In this document: positions 24,160 to 33,367 of the stretch, one piece after another
How the letters are laid out: the number at the start of each line of letters is the position of its first letter
Numbering within the stretch: position 1 is the stretch's first letter
DNA from: CAZWDL01 sp964632995
GTDB taxonomy: Bacteria; Bacteroidota; Bacteroidia; Chitinophagales; Saprospiraceae
Length of the DNA stretch: 42,461 nucleotides
Assembly (NCBI GenBank): GCA_964632995.1
Contig: CAZWDL010000063.1
Location: forward strand, 1 to 42,461
Direction: 5' to 3'
Notes under the pieces: model-generated
Databases searched by the model: none
Seen by the model: only the letters and a program-made list of their open reading frames with translations
Told to the model about the DNA's origin: nothing
Made by a program: the position numbers and the translations under genes

Positions 24160-25617
24160 CTAATCCACGTTATCGTGGAGAAAGGAGTTGCCCTCGCTGA
24201 TTTCCGGCTCATCGTCGTCGGAGATGGTGTATTTTGAGTAGGCTTCCTCTTCCGAGTGCGGTACATCCTCCAGTTGGATTCCACGACGCAGGTAAGCCGG
24301 TTTGCTTTCCAGTTCCACAATCGTCCTGGGGTTGCTCAGTTTGGGCTGGGCGCCGCGTGCGCGTTCGCGCCGCTTGAGATCCTGCTGGTAGCGACGTCGT
24401 TTTTCCTCCTCTTCCCGTTCTTTCTCTTCGTCTTTCACATAAGGTTCCTCATAGGAGTACCCGTTGGCATGGTAGCGGTTGAAGGTAGAGCGTATATCTT
24501 CAAATTCGAAGGTATGGGCATCACTGTCATTTTCTTCGAACCCGATGTCCGTCAGTTTAGGTTTGGGCGGCTGCTGCCGGGGAGTGGGTTTCGGCTGAGG
24601 CTCATCTTCGAGGTGCACGATTACGCGATCGTTTTCCTTACTCTTTATCTCTTTGTGCCGCGAATTCTCAAATCCCGTCGCGATGACCGTTACGCTAATC
24701 TTGTCCCCCAGGCTCTCATCGTAGCAGTTCCCCCAGATGAGGTCGGTGCCGTAGCCTGCTTCTTCCTGGACAAACTCGGTAATTTCGAAGATTTCATCCA
24801 TGGTGACTTCGGTGGTGCCCGAGGTGATATTCAGCAGGATATGCTGAGCCCCTTTAATATCGTTATCTTCCAGGAGAGGAGAATGCAGTGCATCATCGAC
24901 GGCCCGCTTGGCGCGGTCTTCACCGTCGGCCGAAGCGGTGCCCATGATAGCGACGCCGCTCTTACGCATGACGGTATTGACGTCTTCAAAGTCGACGTTC
25001 ACATAGCCCGGCACGGTAATAATTTCTGCGATGCCTTTGGCGGCCGTTGTCAGGATATTATCCGCCTGACCGAAAGCTTGGGAGATCGACAGGTTGCCGT
25101 GGATCTGCCGCAGTTTGTCGTTGGAGATAATGATCAGCGTGTCCACCGAACGCTTCAGCTCCTCCAGGCCTTCGATGCCCTGGGAGGCGCGCCGGCGGCC
25201 TTCAAAGGTAAAGGGAAGCGTTACGATAGCTACCGTCAGGATATCGAGTTCCTGCGCCGCTTTGGCAATGATCGGCGCGGCGCCCGTTCCAGTGCCGCCG
25301 CCCATACCAGCGGTAATGAACAGCATTTTGCAGTTGTTCTCCAGGTAATTCTTCACGTCATCGATAGACTCTTCGCAGGCCATTTTGCCGATATTCGGCT
25401 TGGAGCCGGCGCCTCGTCCTTCGGTGAGGGTAGGCCCCAGTTGTATTTTTGTCGGCACGGGGCTGAGTTCCATCGCCTGCGAGTCCGTGTTGCAGATCGC
25501 GAAATCCACCCCTACGATCCCTTGTTTGAACATGTGGGTAACGGCATTACTGCCTCCCCCACCCACGCCGATGACCTTGATGATCGGACTTTCGTCTTGT
25601 GGCAAATCGAATAGCAT
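24160..25617 (-). CDS. ftsZ: Cell division protein FtsZ
   Basis: A 485-residue tubulin-like GTPase that forms the division ring. The N-terminal GTP-binding fold has IKVIGVGGGGSNAV (about 13-26) and the tubulin signature GGGTGTG (106-112); the T7/catalytic region follows (VDFEDVNTVM). The GTPase core ends near residue 320. The long C-terminal linker (KPTPRQQPPKPKL, Arg/Glu-rich DEEKEREEEEKRRRYQQDLK) and the last residues NSFLHDNVD are typical of Bacteroidota FtsZ, where the tip binds FtsA and other partners. It is the last gene of the dcw cluster, 291 bp after ftsA; that spacer contains a hairpin. Confidence 0.98.
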   Translation of the reverse strand: MLFDLPQDESPIIKVIGVGGGGSNAVTHMFKQGIVGVDFAICNTDSQAMELSPVPTKIQLGPTLTEGRGAGSKPNIGKMACEESIDDVKNYLENNCKMLFITAGMGGGTGTGAAPIIAKAAQELDILTVAIVTLPFTFEGRRRASQGIEGLEELKRSVDTLIIISNDKLRQIHGNLSISQAFGQADNILTTAAKGIAEIITVPGYVNVDFEDVNTVMRKSGVAIMGTASADGEDRAKRAVDDALHSPLLEDNDIKGAQHILLNITSGTTEVTMDEIFEITEFVQEEAGYGTDLIWGNCYDESLGDKISVTVIATGFENSRHKEIKSKENDRVIVHLEDEPQPKPTPRQQPPKPKLTDIGFEENDSDAHTFEFEDIRSTFNRYHANGYSYEEPYVKDEEKEREEEEKRRRYQQDLKRRERARGAQPKLSNPRTIVELESKPAYLRRGIQLEDVPHSEEEAYSKYTISDDDEPEISEGNSFLHDNVD

Positions 25618-25763
25618 ATCAGTAAGTTTTGGTTACGGAACGCTTCGATTTTGTCTGCCGTTGCGTTCCCTGGTTTTGGTTGCTGCAGGTCTTGCTCTTC
25701 CCATTATTGTCCATGGTCATCGAGAAGAGCGACCCCGTTGAGCAGCCACCGTGAAATTTGGTT

Positions 25764-25802
25764 CTTTGAAAAATGGTGTGGCAAACACGCCATTTGTCAA
25801 AG
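25764..25802. repeat. Hairpin in the ftsA-ftsZ spacer
   Basis: CTTTGA (25764-25769) pairs with TCAAAG (25797-25802), and inside it AAAATGGTGT pairs with ACACGCCATTT with one bulged base. It sits in the 291-bp non-coding spacer before ftsZ, in the likely ftsZ leader. I found no TAnnTTTG box there. It may shape ftsZ mRNA processing or translation (inference). Confidence 0.5.
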
Positions 25803-25908
25803 AGAAATCATACTTGCGCAGGGAGCAAAACAAAGAATCGAGATTGAGGGGATTCTCGTAGGACGATCGCCTTCTTTGTTCTTTCCTGCTCTCAGAAATT
25901 CAATCCTT

Positions 25909-27225
25909 TCAAAATTCAGAATCCGGTTCTGCTTCGAACCATTCTTTGGTTCGGCGGAAGAGGGTTTCGTACCACTTGTCCCCCTCCTCCATGACCGGGC
26001 CTTCTTCTTCCCGGGATTCCGGTTCTTCTTTCGTTTCTTCGGGCCGGTAAAGGCCTTTATCGTGATGATCGATGCCTTTGAGCAGCAGGCCTACCGCTGT
26101 GGAATAGATCGGGCTGCTCAGCTTCGCGTCGTATCCGTGGGCCAGGTGTTCAACCGGCACGCCGATGCGGGCGCTCATACCAGTGTGGAACTCCGCCAGT
26201 TTATCGATATGTTTGAGGAGCGCTCCCCCGCCCGTCATCACGATGCCGCCGATCAGTTTGCGTTCAAATCCGGAACGGCGAATTTCCCAGACGACATAGT
26301 CCAGAATTTCTTCCACACGCGCCTGAATAATCCGGGCGAGGTTCTTCTCGGAGATCTCTTTCGGAGACCGCCCCCGCAATCCGGGGATGGTGATGATGCG
26401 GTTATCGTACACCTCATCGGCCAGGGCCGAACCGAATTTGACTTTCAGCTTTTCAGCTTGCTGGGTCATAACCGTACATCCCTCTTTTATGTCTTTGGTT
26501 ATCACGCCTCCTCCAAATGGAATGACTGCCGTGTGGCGGATGATGCCATCCTGGAAGATGGTGATATCCGTTGTGCCGCCACCGATATCTACCAGTGCCA
26601 CGCCGGCCTCTTTTTCCTCTTCACTGAGCACAGCTGCCGAGGAAGCGATGGGTTCCAGCATCATGTTGGCCACGTGCAGGCCGGTGCGTTCCACACAGCG
26701 GTGGATATTTTTCGAGGCAGTAATCTGACCGGTGATGATACGGAAGTTGGCTTCCAGCCGGATTCCCGACATCCCGATGGGATCGGTGATGCCCTGTTCG
26801 TTATCCACGGTGTATTCCTGTGGGATGACGTGCAGGATTTTATCTCCCGGCGGCAGTACCAGCTTGTACATATCCCCGATGAGCTTATCGATATCGCGCT
26901 GGCTGATTTCCGTATGGTCATTATCCCGGGTCAGTATACCGCGATGTTCCAGGCTTTTGATGTGTTGACCGGCGATGCCGACTTGTACGATGTCAAAACT
27001 GCGACCCGCCATGCGTTCTGCGGCTGCTTTGGCTTCGGAGATGGCATTGACCGTTTTTTCAATATTGGAAACGACGCCTCGCAGAACCCCTTCCGAATTG
27101 ACTTTGCCTACGCCGAGGATTTCCAGCTTGCCGTGTTCATTCTTGCGGCCGGCAATGGCACACACCTTGGTTGTGCCGATATCCAGCGCCACAAGGACTT
27201 CCGATTGGTTTGCGTTTGTTTCCAT
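25909..27225 (-). CDS. ftsA: Cell division protein FtsA
   Basis: A 438-residue actin-like ATPase that tethers FtsZ to the membrane. Phosphate-1 motif VALDIGTTKVCAIAG lies at about residues 11-25; the phosphate-2 motif VALVDIGGGTTDITIF and adenosine-site IVMTGGGALLKHID follow, and the 1C domain (GAQ-type SHS2 insertion, AISEAKAAAERMAG to IKSLEHRG) is between them. The C-terminal end is amphipathic and basic (WYETLFRRTKEWFEAEPDSE), suitable as the membrane-targeting helix. It follows ftsQ by 80 bp in the dcw cluster. Confidence 0.97.
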   Translation of the reverse strand: METNANQSEVLVALDIGTTKVCAIAGRKNEHGKLEILGVGKVNSEGVLRGVVSNIEKTVNAISEAKAAAERMAGRSFDIVQVGIAGQHIKSLEHRGILTRDNDHTEISQRDIDKLIGDMYKLVLPPGDKILHVIPQEYTVDNEQGITDPIGMSGIRLEANFRIITGQITASKNIHRCVERTGLHVANMMLEPIASSAAVLSEEEKEAGVALVDIGGGTTDITIFQDGIIRHTAVIPFGGGVITKDIKEGCTVMTQQAEKLKVKFGSALADEVYDNRIITIPGLRGRSPKEISEKNLARIIQARVEEILDYVVWEIRRSGFERKLIGGIVMTGGGALLKHIDKLAEFHTGMSARIGVPVEHLAHGYDAKLSSPIYSTAVGLLLKGIDHHDKGLYRPEETKEEPESREEEGPVMEEGDKWYETLFRRTKEWFEAEPDSEF

Positions 27226-27305
27226 GGTTAATCATTTTTTTGAATTGCTAAAAAGTAGTAGAAAGTGGCGGATTGCAAATCAATAAAGTTGAACTTTTCA
27301 ACCCC

Positions 27306-28085
27306 TTACCTTCTCTTACAGACCACCTGGCCTTTGTAGGTCAGGTTAATACTGTTGTATTTTTGCCATCCCTCATAGGGGAGAGCTTCTTTATAAAATA
27401 TTTTCAGATTGCGCAATTTTTCTTCCATGTTGGCATAAGGCCCCAGTACTACTTTTTGGTCGCCCACTTTGGGCACCAGCGTAAAGTCGCCTTTCTGGTT
27501 GACGTACACCTGTTCGAACAGCGGCTGGAAGAAAGCGTCTTCGCGAATCGTCCGCGCCAGTAAAAACAGTTCCTTAAGCGTATTGCGATCGCGCTCCAGG
27601 AAGTCGGGCACGTGAGGCGGCAGATTTCCAGTTCCCACCAGAACACGGGCAGTAAAGTGCCGCGACAGCGGCATTTTCAGCCCTTTCTCATCCAGGTAGT
27701 AGTTCAATCCGTTATTGTCAATGATGCGCAGCACCGGTTCGCGTTGTTTTACGCGAATGTTGATCCGGTTTTTGGCATCGATAAAAGCGTTGGCATCGAG
27801 GATGAAAGGATCTTCTTCCAGCACCCGCTCCAGCCGTTCTATATCCACGGCGGCCAAGGGCAGTTCCTCCAGCGTAAAGCCAAAGCTGCGATCGATCGTC
27901 GTCAGCACATCCTCCTCTACAATGAGGGTATGACCGCCGGCCAGAGAATCAATCTCTATGGACATACCAGTCGCCATGCTCGACTCCTTGCGCTCCACCG
28001 CTGAGATAATCATGGCGGCGGCAGCGAAGGCGACGACCATCCAGCCGGCCCGCTTTAGCGTTTTTATGAGTTCTGCCTGGTTCAT
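27306..28085 (-). CDS. ftsQ: Cell division protein FtsQ
   Basis: A bitopic divisome protein of 259 residues from the ATG at 28083-28085. It has a short cytoplasmic N-terminus (MNQAELIKTLKRAG), one membrane span (about 16-31, MVVAFAAAAMIISAV) and a periplasmic POTRA domain followed by the beta domain (VDIERLERVLEEDPFILDAN, INIRVKQREPVLRI, YYLDEKGLKMPLSRHF). It joins the FtsL/FtsB-type subcomplex and activates septal synthesis. The frame is open another 51 bp upstream to 28136, but that segment is formed by the heptamer repeats and is unlikely to be coding. Neighbours are murC upstream and ftsA downstream. Confidence 0.92.
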   Translation of the reverse strand: MNQAELIKTLKRAGWMVVAFAAAAMIISAVERKESSMATGMSIEIDSLAGGHTLIVEEDVLTTIDRSFGFTLEELPLAAVDIERLERVLEEDPFILDANAFIDAKNRINIRVKQREPVLRIIDNNGLNYYLDEKGLKMPLSRHFTARVLVGTGNLPPHVPDFLERDRNTLKELFLLARTIREDAFFQPLFEQVYVNQKGDFTLVPKVGDQKVVLGPYANMEEKLRNLKIFYKEALPYEGWQKYNSINLTYKGQVVCKRR

Positions 28086-28100
28086 GTGTGTTGTTTTATT

Positions 28101-28177
28101 AGTCAATAGTCCATGGTCCACGGCCTCAGGCAGCAACTGCCTACTGCCTATTGCTTACTGTCACCTGTTTACTGTGC
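28101..28177. repeat. Degenerate heptamer tandem repeat at the murC-ftsQ junction
   Basis: Eleven 7-nt units run without interruption: AGTCAAT, AGTCCAT, GGTCCAC, GGCCTCA, GGCAGCA, ACTGCCT, ACTGCCT, ATTGCTT, ACTGTCA, CCTGTTT, ACTGTGC. Units share a loose consensus near ACTGCCT/AGTCCAT. The stretch fills most of the spacer before ftsQ and includes the murC stop codon and its last codons. It resembles the short tandemly repeated heptamers known from cyanobacteria and some Bacteroidota intergenic regions. Confidence 0.65.
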
Positions 28178-29522
28178 CTGCCAGCCACTGTGCGATCGGC
28201 TGCACCAGCGTATCTATATCACCCGCACCGAGGGTAAGAAGGACCTCGATTTCACGGCCTTCCAGCGCCTCCGGCAGCGCTGCTTTTGTCAGCAGCATCC
28301 GATCGGGGTTGGTCATCCGCTCGAAGATGATCGCTGAACTCACCCCTTCTATCGGCGCTTCCCTCGCCGGATAAATATCCAGCAGCAGCACTTCATCGAG
28401 CTGATCCAGCGCCCGGGCGAAGCCTTCGGCAAAATCGCGCGTGCGGCTGTACAGGTGCGGTTGAAAGATGCCCGTCACCCGGCGCCCCGGAAACAGTTCG
28501 CGGGCCGCCTCAATAGCTGCCTGCAGCTCCGAAGGGTGATGCGCATAGTCATCGATCAGGACGCGTTCCGCATCGCGATAGATGATCTCGAAGCGCCGTC
28601 TGATACCCTGGAAGGTGCGCAGCGCTTCGCGCACTGCCCGCTCGGAGACGCCGATCTGGGAGGCTACGGCAACGGCCGCGGTGGCATTCTCGACATTGTG
28701 CCGTCCTGGCATAGCCAGGCGCAGCCCTTCGATTCCTCCTTCCGGTCCGTGGTAGTCGAAGACGAAGTACCCCTCTTCCACGCGGATGTTATTCGCGTGG
28801 TAGGTTCCCTGCTTCAAGCCGTAATCCTGCACATCTTTCCATTCCTGGAAGGCCGGCATTATCCGGTGGTTGACCAGGAGCTGTCCGCCGGCCTTACCCC
28901 TTTTGGCGAAAGCCATAAACCCGGTCTCGAGGATGCTTTCCTCATCGCCGTAGATATCGAGGTGGTCGGGTTCCATCGACAGAATGACGGCAATATCGGG
29001 ACTCAGGTGCAGGAAGGAACGATCGTACTCATCGGCTTCCACGACCACCCAGGGTCCGTCTCCCGATACGTAATTGGAGTCGAAATCCCGGGCGATGCCG
29101 CCGAGAAAGGCCGTACAATCGATGCCTCCGGTACGCAGTAAATAAGTCAGCATGGAGGAGGTCGTGGTTTTACCGTGGGTGCCGGCGATCGCAACCGTCT
29201 TCCGGCTGCGACTGATGATGCCCAGTACTTCGGCGCGTTTTTTCACCGGCAACTGTTGCTCGCGAAAGTAGCGCAGCTCGGCGTGATCGGCCGGAACAGC
29301 CGGTGTAAAGACCACCAGGTCGATTCCATCGGGAATCTGACTGATGTCCTCCTCGTAGTGAATATGCATGCCCTCTGCGACCAACTTTTTGGTCAGGGCG
29401 GTTTCCGTCTTGTCGTAGCCGTGCACTGCTGCACCGATATGGCGGAAGTAGCGGGCCAGGGCGCTCATACCGATGCCCCCGATGCCGACGAAATAGATTT
29501 TTTTTATATCATTCAACTTCAT
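28161..29522 (-). CDS. murC: UDP-N-acetylmuramate--L-alanine ligase
   Basis: A 453-residue Mur ligase adding L-alanine to UDP-MurNAc with ATP. The N-terminal UDP-binding motif is GIGGIGMS (13-20), the P-loop GTHGKTT (114-120), and the central-domain signatures EADEYDRSFL, SMEPDHLDIYGD and HNVENATAA follow, with the C-terminal DDYAHHPSE and FQPHLYSRT. Length is normal. Its ATG overlaps the murG stop by 4 bp, so the two are translationally coupled. The final residues (GTVNR) and stop fall in a heptamer-repeat tract. Confidence 0.98.
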   Translation of the reverse strand: MKLNDIKKIYFVGIGGIGMSALARYFRHIGAAVHGYDKTETALTKKLVAEGMHIHYEEDISQIPDGIDLVVFTPAVPADHAELRYFREQQLPVKKRAEVLGIISRSRKTVAIAGTHGKTTTSSMLTYLLRTGGIDCTAFLGGIARDFDSNYVSGDGPWVVVEADEYDRSFLHLSPDIAVILSMEPDHLDIYGDEESILETGFMAFAKRGKAGGQLLVNHRIMPAFQEWKDVQDYGLKQGTYHANNIRVEEGYFVFDYHGPEGGIEGLRLAMPGRHNVENATAAVAVASQIGVSERAVREALRTFQGIRRRFEIIYRDAERVLIDDYAHHPSELQAAIEAARELFPGRRVTGIFQPHLYSRTRDFAEGFARALDQLDEVLLLDIYPAREAPIEGVSSAIIFERMTNPDRMLLTKAALPEALEGREIEVLLTLGAGDIDTLVQPIAQWLAGTVNR

Positions 29523-30691
29523 GAATGCCCAGGCTTTATCAAGCTCAACACTTCCGCGGCAATATTATCCGCGGCATGCGCTTTGGCCAGTGTGCGAATA
29601 TGCCGGCCGAGCGCTTCCCGCCTTTTGTCGTCCTGCAGCAACTCCAGGGCTTCGACGATGATGCGGTCTTCGGCCTGCTCATCCGGCAGTAAAACTGCCG
29701 CTTTCTTTTCCACCAGGGCCATAGCGTTTTTGGTCTGGTGGTCCTCCGCTACATTGGGCGAAGGGATGAGTATAGCTGCTTTTCCGACCAGGCTCAATTC
29801 CGAGACGGTCAAGGCGCCGGCGCGGCTGATGATGACATCGGCCATGGCATAGGCCAGGTCCATGCGATCGATAAAGCTACGCGCCTCCACATTTGGCAAA
29901 GCGGCGGTTTTGCTTTCGCTAAATTGCTCGTGGTACAATTTACCCATCTGCCAGAGCACCTGCACTTCCGGATGCTGAGCCAGCAAAGCTGCATTGGCTG
30001 CCATCGCTTCATTGATGGACCTGGCGCCAAGGCTACCGCCAAAGACGAACAAGATGGGGCGCCCGGGATCCATTCCAAAATGCGCCGCTGCTTCCTGCCG
30101 GCTATGGCGCAGTTCCAGCAGATCCTGCCGGACGGGGTTCCCCGTCAGCACCAGCTTCTCTGCTGGAAAGTAGCGCTCCATATGCTCGTAGGCCACGCAT
30201 ATCCGGTCGACTTTTCCTCCCAGAAGGCGGTTGGTCACCCCGGCGTAGGAGTTCTGCTCCTGGATAAGCGTGGGTATGCCGCGCCGGCTCGCTACTTCCA
30301 GCACCGGGCCGCTGGCAAAACCGCCGACACCGACCACCACATCGGGCCGGAATTCACTGACGATACGCCAGGCCCGCACCAGGCTGCTGAGCAGTTTGAC
30401 GGGAAACATCAGGTTCCGCATGGTCAACTGGCGGTGAAACCCGCTGATCCATAAACCCACGATGGGGTATCCCGCTTTCGGGACTTTTTCCATTTCAATT
30501 TTGTCTTCCGCGCCGACGAATAATATGTCGGCTTCGGGATATCGCGCTTTAACGGCATCAGCGATAGCGATAGCCGGAAAAACATGGCCTCCGGTGCCGC
30601 CGCCGCTGATTAGAACGCGTGGATTTTCGTTTTGCTGCTGCTCTTCAGCATCCATCGGAGCGGTATCTATGTCAATCGTTTCTGTTTCCAC
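29519..30691 (-). CDS. murG: UDP-N-acetylglucosamine transferase MurG
   Basis: A peripheral inner-membrane glycosyltransferase that adds GlcNAc to lipid I to make lipid II. The donor/acceptor motifs GGGTGGHVFPA (30-40), GVGGFASGPVLEVA and FGGSLGARSINEA are present, with SRAGALTVSELSLVGKAAIL near the C-terminus. From the GTG at 30689-30691 the protein has 390 residues with an acidic, Gln/Asn-rich N-terminal extension of 24 residues; the ATG at 30653-30655 (codon 13) is an equally good start. It overlaps murC by 4 bp and follows ftsW. Confidence 0.97.
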   Translation of the reverse strand: METETIDIDTAPMDAEEQQQNENPRVLISGGGTGGHVFPAIAIADAVKARYPEADILFVGAEDKIEMEKVPKAGYPIVGLWISGFHRQLTMRNLMFPVKLLSSLVRAWRIVSEFRPDVVVGVGGFASGPVLEVASRRGIPTLIQEQNSYAGVTNRLLGGKVDRICVAYEHMERYFPAEKLVLTGNPVRQDLLELRHSRQEAAAHFGMDPGRPILFVFGGSLGARSINEAMAANAALLAQHPEVQVLWQMGKLYHEQFSESKTAALPNVEARSFIDRMDLAYAMADVIISRAGALTVSELSLVGKAAILIPSPNVAEDHQTKNAMALVEKKAAVLLPDEQAEDRIIVEALELLQDDKRREALGRHIRTLAKAHAADNIAAEVLSLIKPGHS

Positions 30692-30784
30692 TATTGATCC
30701 TGTTTCACTATTTCAATCTCTGCAACCGGCTATGCTACATCAGCCCGGGTATTAAGCATTGATCTACAATGCAGCTCCAATCAT

Positions 30785-31936
30785 TCAATCATCTCCTACC
30801 CGGTGAATCGATTCAATATACTTACTGATGCTCAGGATGATCCCGAAAGCAATACAGGTGAACAACACCGAAGTACCGCCCATACTGAGCATGGGCAGCG
30901 TCAACCCTGTCACGGGGATCAGATCGACCGATACGGCGATATTACAGAAGGCCTGTATGGTCAGCATCAGGGTCAGTCCCAGGGCCAGCATAGCTCCGAA
31001 GGCTTTGGAACTACGGGTGACCAGCCGGGTGACGCGGAAAAACAGCAGCAAGTAGAGGCTAATAATCACTACCCCGCCCATTATGCCGTATTCTTCACAG
31101 ATGATGGCATAGATGAAATCCGAATAAGGCGAAGGCAGGAAATTGCGCTGTATGCTGTTTCCAGGTCCCAGTCCGAACCACTCCCCGTTGGCGATGGCGA
31201 TTTTAGCCTGCTGAATCTGATAACCCCCATCCGGTTCATTTACGAATTCCTGCACCCTGGCAATCCAGGTGTCCAGCCGGATCATTTCCGGGAAGGCTTC
31301 TCCCAGCAGCACCAGCATAGAGAAAACGACCATTCCCAGCAGGAGCAGCAGGAAAATATACTGCAGCGCCACCCGGCCTACGAACATCATCATCATGCAG
31401 GTCAGGAACAGGAGAATAGCCGTCGATAAATCGGCCGGCGCGATCAGACCACAGATGATGAGGATCGGTACGATAATCGGCAAAAAGGCGCTGTTGAAAT
31501 CTTTGATATACTCCTGCTTCGAAGAGATGGCTCTCGCCACGTAGATCACCAGCGCAATTTTGGCAAAATCGGAGGTCTGGAAAGTGATGCCGACGAAGGG
31601 CAACTCAATCCATCTTCTGGCATCGTTGACGTCCACGCCGAAGACAAGCGTGTAGATAAGCAAGGGTACTGAAATAAGCAACAGCACCGGCGCCGATCGC
31701 GAGTAACTCATATAGCCCAGCAGGTGGCACAGGTAGGTCAGCACCAGGCCTACCGCCAGGTGCATACCGTGCCGCAACAGAAAGGCTTCGGTATTGCCGC
31801 CCATATTCCGGTAAGCCAGCGTACCTGTCGAGCTGTATACCGCCAGCAGGGAAAACAGCGCCAGGAGGATGATGATCGCCCAGATGCTGCGGTCGCCCCG
31901 TAATTCGGCGGATAGTCTTGTTGCAATGGTCGACAT
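30785..31936 (-). CDS. ftsW: Septal peptidoglycan polymerase FtsW (SEDS family)
   Basis: A 383-residue SEDS glycosyltransferase that polymerises lipid II at the septum together with FtsI. About ten membrane spans are visible. Conserved elements include WIELPFVGITFQTSDFAKIA (the ..Q.SE/D-.K segment), the loop PDGGYQIQQAKIAIANGEWF (usual form Q..QS..A...GG..G.G) with GLGPGNSIQRNFLPSPYSDF, EEYGIMGG, and GLTLPMLSMGGTS near the C-terminus. It sits between murD and murG as usual in dcw clusters. It lacks an N-terminal extension. Confidence 0.97.
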   Translation of the reverse strand: MSTIATRLSAELRGDRSIWAIIILLALFSLLAVYSSTGTLAYRNMGGNTEAFLLRHGMHLAVGLVLTYLCHLLGYMSYSRSAPVLLLISVPLLIYTLVFGVDVNDARRWIELPFVGITFQTSDFAKIALVIYVARAISSKQEYIKDFNSAFLPIIVPILIICGLIAPADLSTAILLFLTCMMMMFVGRVALQYIFLLLLLGMVVFSMLVLLGEAFPEMIRLDTWIARVQEFVNEPDGGYQIQQAKIAIANGEWFGLGPGNSIQRNFLPSPYSDFIYAIICEEYGIMGGVVIISLYLLLFFRVTRLVTRSSKAFGAMLALGLTLMLTIQAFCNIAVSVDLIPVTGLTLPMLSMGGTSVLFTCIAFGIILSISKYIESIHRVGDD

Positions 31937-31960
31937 AATGATGTCTGTTATTTTTTGAGA

Positions 31961-32004
31961 TTAGAAGATCTGGTAATCGGAAGTTTTGTTTTCAGATCTT
32001 CTAA
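31961..32004. repeat. Inverted repeat in the murD-ftsW spacer
   Basis: TTAGAAGATCTG (31961-31972) and its exact complement CAGATCTTCTAA (31993-32004) form a 12-bp stem with a 20-nt loop. A related CTTCTAAACT occurs at 31998-32007 and again at 32043-32052 across the murD stop. The element lies in the 101-bp spacer before ftsW and has no T-run on the minus strand. Confidence 0.6.
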
Positions 32005-32037
32005 ACTTTTAAACCAGCCGTCCCAGCGGGGCGGCGA

Positions 32038-33360
32038 CTAAACTTCTAAACTATTCACGGCCTTTTTAAACTGCTCGCCGCGGTCTTCATAATTTTGAAA
32101 CAGATCAAAGCTGGCGCAAGCCGGCGACAGCAACACTACCTCTCCTGCTTCGGCGAGGCCGGCGGCCGTCTGTACAGCCTCCGCGGCGCTGCTTGTTTCT
32201 TTAATTATATCAACGGCGTCCTTAAAAACGCCTTTTATCTTTTCATTATCGAGCCCCAGGCAAACGATGGCTTTGACTTTTTCGCGGGCCAGCGGCAGCA
32301 AGGCTGCGTAGTCGTTTCCTTTATCCTGGCCGCCGGCGATCCAGATGACGGGCCGCTGCATGGCTTCCAGGGCGTAGTAGGCCGAGTCGATGTTGGTTGC
32401 CTTGCTATCGTTATAGTAGGTCACCCCGGCAATTTCAGCCACGCGCTCCAGCCGGTGGGGCACGTTGACGAAAGTCTTCAGCGCTTCCTGAATCTTTTCG
32501 TCCCGCACACCCAGCAGGCGGGCCGTGGTGATGGCGAATAAGGCGTTCATCGCATTGTGCCGTCCCTTCAGCGCCGTATGGCTCAGGTCGAAACTTTGAT
32601 GATCCACCTTCAGCAATTCTCCTTCGATGCTGCGCTTTGTAAGGGCTATCAGTTGCGGCACGGGCTCCAGTTTTTTCAAATAGTTGCCGATATGCTCATC
32701 ATCGCCGTTAAAGAGGAAGAGGTCATTCATCTTCTGATTACGTATGATGCGGAATTTGGCGGCTACATAATTTTCAAATTTATACTTGTAGCGGTCCAGG
32801 TGATCCGGCGTAATATTGAGCAGCATAGCGATATGCGGCCGGAATTGCTCGATGCCGTCCAGCTGGAAGCTACTGAGTTCCAGAACATAGCGTTCCCTCG
32901 GTGCTTCTTCCGCCAACAAGCGGGCGAAGCTGTTACCGACATTACCCGCCATGCCCACCGACGGTCCGCCTTCGCGGAGCAAGTGGCTGGTCAGTTGGGT
33001 GGTTGTCGTTTTACCGTTGGTTCCCGTGATTCCGATGAGCAAGGCATCCGTAAAGCGGGCGGCGAATTCGATCTCCGAGATGACCGCTTTGCCGGCGGCC
33101 CGCAGGGTCTGTACCAGTTCTGTCTGATCGGGAATACCAGGGCTTTTGATGACCTCCGCTGCTTGCCCGATCCTTTTTTCTGTATGCCGGCCCTCTTCGT
33201 AGGGAATGCCGTACTGTTCCAGCTCTGCTTTATACTTATCCCGGATCGCTGCGCGGTCAGAGACGAATACATCGTATCCTTCCTTAGCCGCCAGCAAAGC
33301 AGCCCCTACCCCACTCTCGCCGGCCCCCAGTATGCTGATCTTTTCTTTGCTCGTACTCAT
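32038..33360 (-). CDS. murD: UDP-N-acetylmuramoyl-L-alanine--D-glutamate ligase
   Basis: A 440-residue Mur ligase adding D-glutamate. The N-terminal nucleotide-sugar motif ISILGAGESGVGAALLA (about 8-24), the P-loop GTNGKTT (113-119), the central LSSFQLDGIEQFRPHIAMLL (with NITPDHLDRY) and the C-terminal YNDSKATNIDS and AGGQDKG motifs are all present. Length is normal. It starts 7 bp after mraY ends, so the two are almost certainly co-translated. Confidence 0.98.
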   Translation of the reverse strand: MSTSKEKISILGAGESGVGAALLAAKEGYDVFVSDRAAIRDKYKAELEQYGIPYEEGRHTEKRIGQAAEVIKSPGIPDQTELVQTLRAAGKAVISEIEFAARFTDALLIGITGTNGKTTTTQLTSHLLREGGPSVGMAGNVGNSFARLLAEEAPRERYVLELSSFQLDGIEQFRPHIAMLLNITPDHLDRYKYKFENYVAAKFRIIRNQKMNDLFLFNGDDEHIGNYLKKLEPVPQLIALTKRSIEGELLKVDHQSFDLSHTALKGRHNAMNALFAITTARLLGVRDEKIQEALKTFVNVPHRLERVAEIAGVTYYNDSKATNIDSAYYALEAMQRPVIWIAGGQDKGNDYAALLPLAREKVKAIVCLGLDNEKIKGVFKDAVDIIKETSSAAEAVQTAAGLAEAGEVVLLSPACASFDLFQNYEDRGEQFKKAVNSLEV

Positions 33361-33367
33361 GCGTTTT

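Noticed and set aside
24256..25614. 452-codon plus-strand open frame opposite ftsZ
   Set aside because: FtsZ on the minus strand is unambiguous; the opposite frame is low-complexity shadow sequence.
25651..27231. 526-codon plus-strand open frame opposite ftsA
   Set aside because: It mirrors ftsA and has no recognisable protein features.
28086..28136. Longer FtsQ start at 28136
   Set aside because: The added 17 residues come from the heptamer repeat tract; the ATG at 28085 gives the normal FtsQ N-terminus.
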